The notes below the pieces were generated by a model. The model was not told where the DNA came from and made no database searches. It worked only from the letters and a program-made list of their open reading frames with translations. The position numbers and the translations under genes are program-made. Positions 13,079 to 14,168 of a stretch of DNA of 14,168 bases are shown in pieces. The stretch spans positions 1 to 14,168 of the forward strand of contig QHRT01000124.1 in assembly GCA_003220195.1 (NCBI GenBank). Direction: 5' to 3'. This DNA comes from Candidatus Rokuibacteriota bacterium. Its GTDB lineage: Bacteria > Methylomirabilota > Methylomirabilia > Rokubacteriales > CSP1-6. Every line of letters begins with the position of its first letter. Positions within the stretch are counted from its first letter, which is position 1.

Positions 13079-14168
13079 ACCTCCTGATGGTCGCCCGGCC
13101 GTTCGCGTTCCACGGCGGTGTCGAGACGGCGACCGCCGGAATGTTGACCGCGCTCGTCGAGCGCGGCCACGACGTTCACGTGTTGAGCCCTGGAGCGCAG
13201 GCGCCGATCCGGGGCCTCACGGTGCATCGCCTCCGGGTACCGCCGCTGCCGCGCACGCTACGGATGCTGGCGATTCCGGCGCTCGTGCGATCGGCGCTCG
13301 CGCGTGGACGATGGGACACCGTGCAGAGTCACGAGCGGACGCTCGGCCAGGATCTGTATCGTGCGGGCGAAGGGTGTCACCAGGGATATCTCGATTCGCG
13401 CGAGACCCGGACTTCGTCGCGCGCGGTCTATCACCGGATCGTGGTGGCGCTGGAGCATCGGATCTTCACGCGGACGCCGATCATCCTGGCGATCGCGCGG
13501 CAGGGGAAGTCCGAGATCGAGCGGCGGTATCCGATCGAGTCGGACCGGGTGCTCGTCGTCTACAACGGCGTCGATCTGGAGCGATTCCACCCGGGCAACC
13601 GGGTGAAGCACCGGAGCCCGGCGCGCGCGGAGGTCGGCCTGCCGGTCGGGGCGCGCCTGCTGTTGTTCGTGGGGACGGGATTCGAGCGCAAGGGGCTACG
13701 AACCGCGATCGAAGCTGTCGCAGCGCTCGACGATCGCTCGGCGCGGCTCCTCGTCGTCGGTCGCGGCGACGTCGTCAGCTATCGCGCGCTGGCGAGACGT
13801 CTCGGCGTGGACGATCGGATCGTCTGGCTCGATCCGCAGAGACGGATCGAGCGGTGGTACGCGGCCGCCGACGTCCTGGTCTTGCCGGCGCGGTACGAGC
13901 CGTTCGGAAACGTTCATCTGGAGGCGCTCGCCTCCGGTCTGCCGGTGGTGACGAGCACGCGCTCGGGCGGCGCGGAAATCGTGACCGAAGGGATCACCGG
14001 CGCGATCCGCGACCCGGATGACGGCAAGGGTGTCGCCGAAGGAGTTCGTCTGATGCTCGACCGTCCAGCGCAGGAAACCGTCGATGCGTGCCGTCGTGCG
14101 GCCGAGCCGTACACCTTTCGACGGCAGGCCGAAACGCTCGAGGACATCTATCGACGCGTCGCGCGGAA
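13075..14168 (+). CDS. WaaG-like GT4 glycosyltransferase (3' end cut by window)
   Basis: The reading frame from ATG 13075 stays open to the window edge: 364 codons are present and no stop is reached. The product is a GT4 enzyme resembling WaaG, the LPS core glucosyltransferase. It opens MNLLMVARPF with the acceptor-loop motif HGGVE (13-17), then HERTLGQDLYRAGEGCHQGYL (86-106), comparable to the WaaG region around its central loop, VVYNGVDLERFHP (161-173), FVGTGFERKGL (198-208), LLVVGRGD (225-232) and the donor motif RYEPFGNVHLEALASGLPVV (273-292) with Glu275 and Glu283 as the E-x7-E pair. The last visible residues (TFRRQAETLEDIYRRV) look like the family's C-terminal helix, so little is missing. 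The ATG overlaps the upstream stop (ATGA). The sugar it transfers is not known. Confidence 0.9.
   Translation, partial: MNLLMVARPFAFHGGVETATAGMLTALVERGHDVHVLSPGAQAPIRGLTVHRLRVPPLPRTLRMLAIPALVRSALARGRWDTVQSHERTLGQDLYRAGEGCHQGYLDSRETRTSSRAVYHRIVVALEHRIFTRTPIILAIARQGKSEIERRYPIESDRVLVVYNGVDLERFHPGNRVKHRSPARAEVGLPVGARLLLFVGTGFERKGLRTAIEAVAALDDRSARLLVVGRGDVVSYRALARRLGVDDRIVWLDPQRRIERWYAAADVLVLPARYEPFGNVHLEALASGLPVVTSTRSGGAEIVTEGITGAIRDPDDGKGVAEGVRLMLDRPAQETVDACRRAAEPYTFRRQAETLEDIYRRVAR

Noticed and set aside
1..14168. Mobile elements, CRISPR arrays, tRNA or rRNA genes, toxin or defence systems
   Set aside because: None seen: the window is filled with contiguous LPS genes, and the only direct repeat is the short in-gene 12-bp array.

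Overview
The window is one uninterrupted, single-strand (+) block of outer-membrane and lipopolysaccharide (LPS) genes from a Gram-negative bacterium with very GC-rich DNA (about 70 % by eye, with strong G/C preference at third codon positions). It starts in the last codons of bamA and runs through skp/ompH, lpxD, lpxA, a Gfo/Idh/MocA oxidoreductase, lpxI, lpxB, a DUF374-type acyltransferase, waaA (kdtA), lpxK, a WaaF-like heptosyltransferase and four GT4-type glycosyltransferases, the last cut by the window edge. The use of LpxI instead of LpxH, the oxidoreductase between lpxA and lpxI, and the GC content suggest a deltaproteobacterial-grade or Rokubacteria/NC10-like lineage. That placement is a low-confidence inference.

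Layout: 1-38 bamA 3' end; 66-647 periplasmic chaperone; 653-2513 the two left-handed beta-helix acyltransferases LpxD and LpxA; 2510-3535 the NAD(P)-type oxidoreductase; 3514-5486 LpxI and LpxB; 5491-6222 acyltransferase; 6219-8602 Kdo transferase and lipid A 4'-kinase; 8587-9597 heptosyltransferase; 9594-14168 four GT4 glycosyltransferases. Most junctions overlap by 1-22 nt (ATGA, GTGA or TGATG), and the longest gaps are 27 nt (bamA-skp) and 15 nt (before the third glycosyltransferase). No stretch above 300 bases lacks a gene. I see no RNA gene, mobile element, CRISPR array, internal promoter or terminator, so the block reads as one translationally coupled operon that begins upstream.

Together the genes build LPS from the inside out. 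LpxA and LpxD put acyl chains on the UDP-sugar, LpxI cleaves UDP-diacyl-glucosamine to lipid X, LpxB makes the disaccharide, LpxK phosphorylates it, WaaA adds Kdo, and WaaF and the GT4 enzymes extend the core. BamA and Skp belong to outer-membrane protein assembly and commonly sit beside lpxD. LpxC, fabZ, an LpxL-type late acyltransferase, msbA and the Kdo and heptose precursor genes are not in this window.

The points most worth a second look are: an LpxA-like protein about ten residues short exactly where the conserved rung with E. coli His99 should be, next to a GnnA-like oxidoreductase without a GnnB aminotransferase; a 12-bp in-frame tandem repeat at the 5' end of the third glycosyltransferase that carries several possible GTG starts; and the absence of fabZ from its usual slot. 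The rest is a conventional, well-preserved LPS operon, and I do not see a clearly new kind of system.
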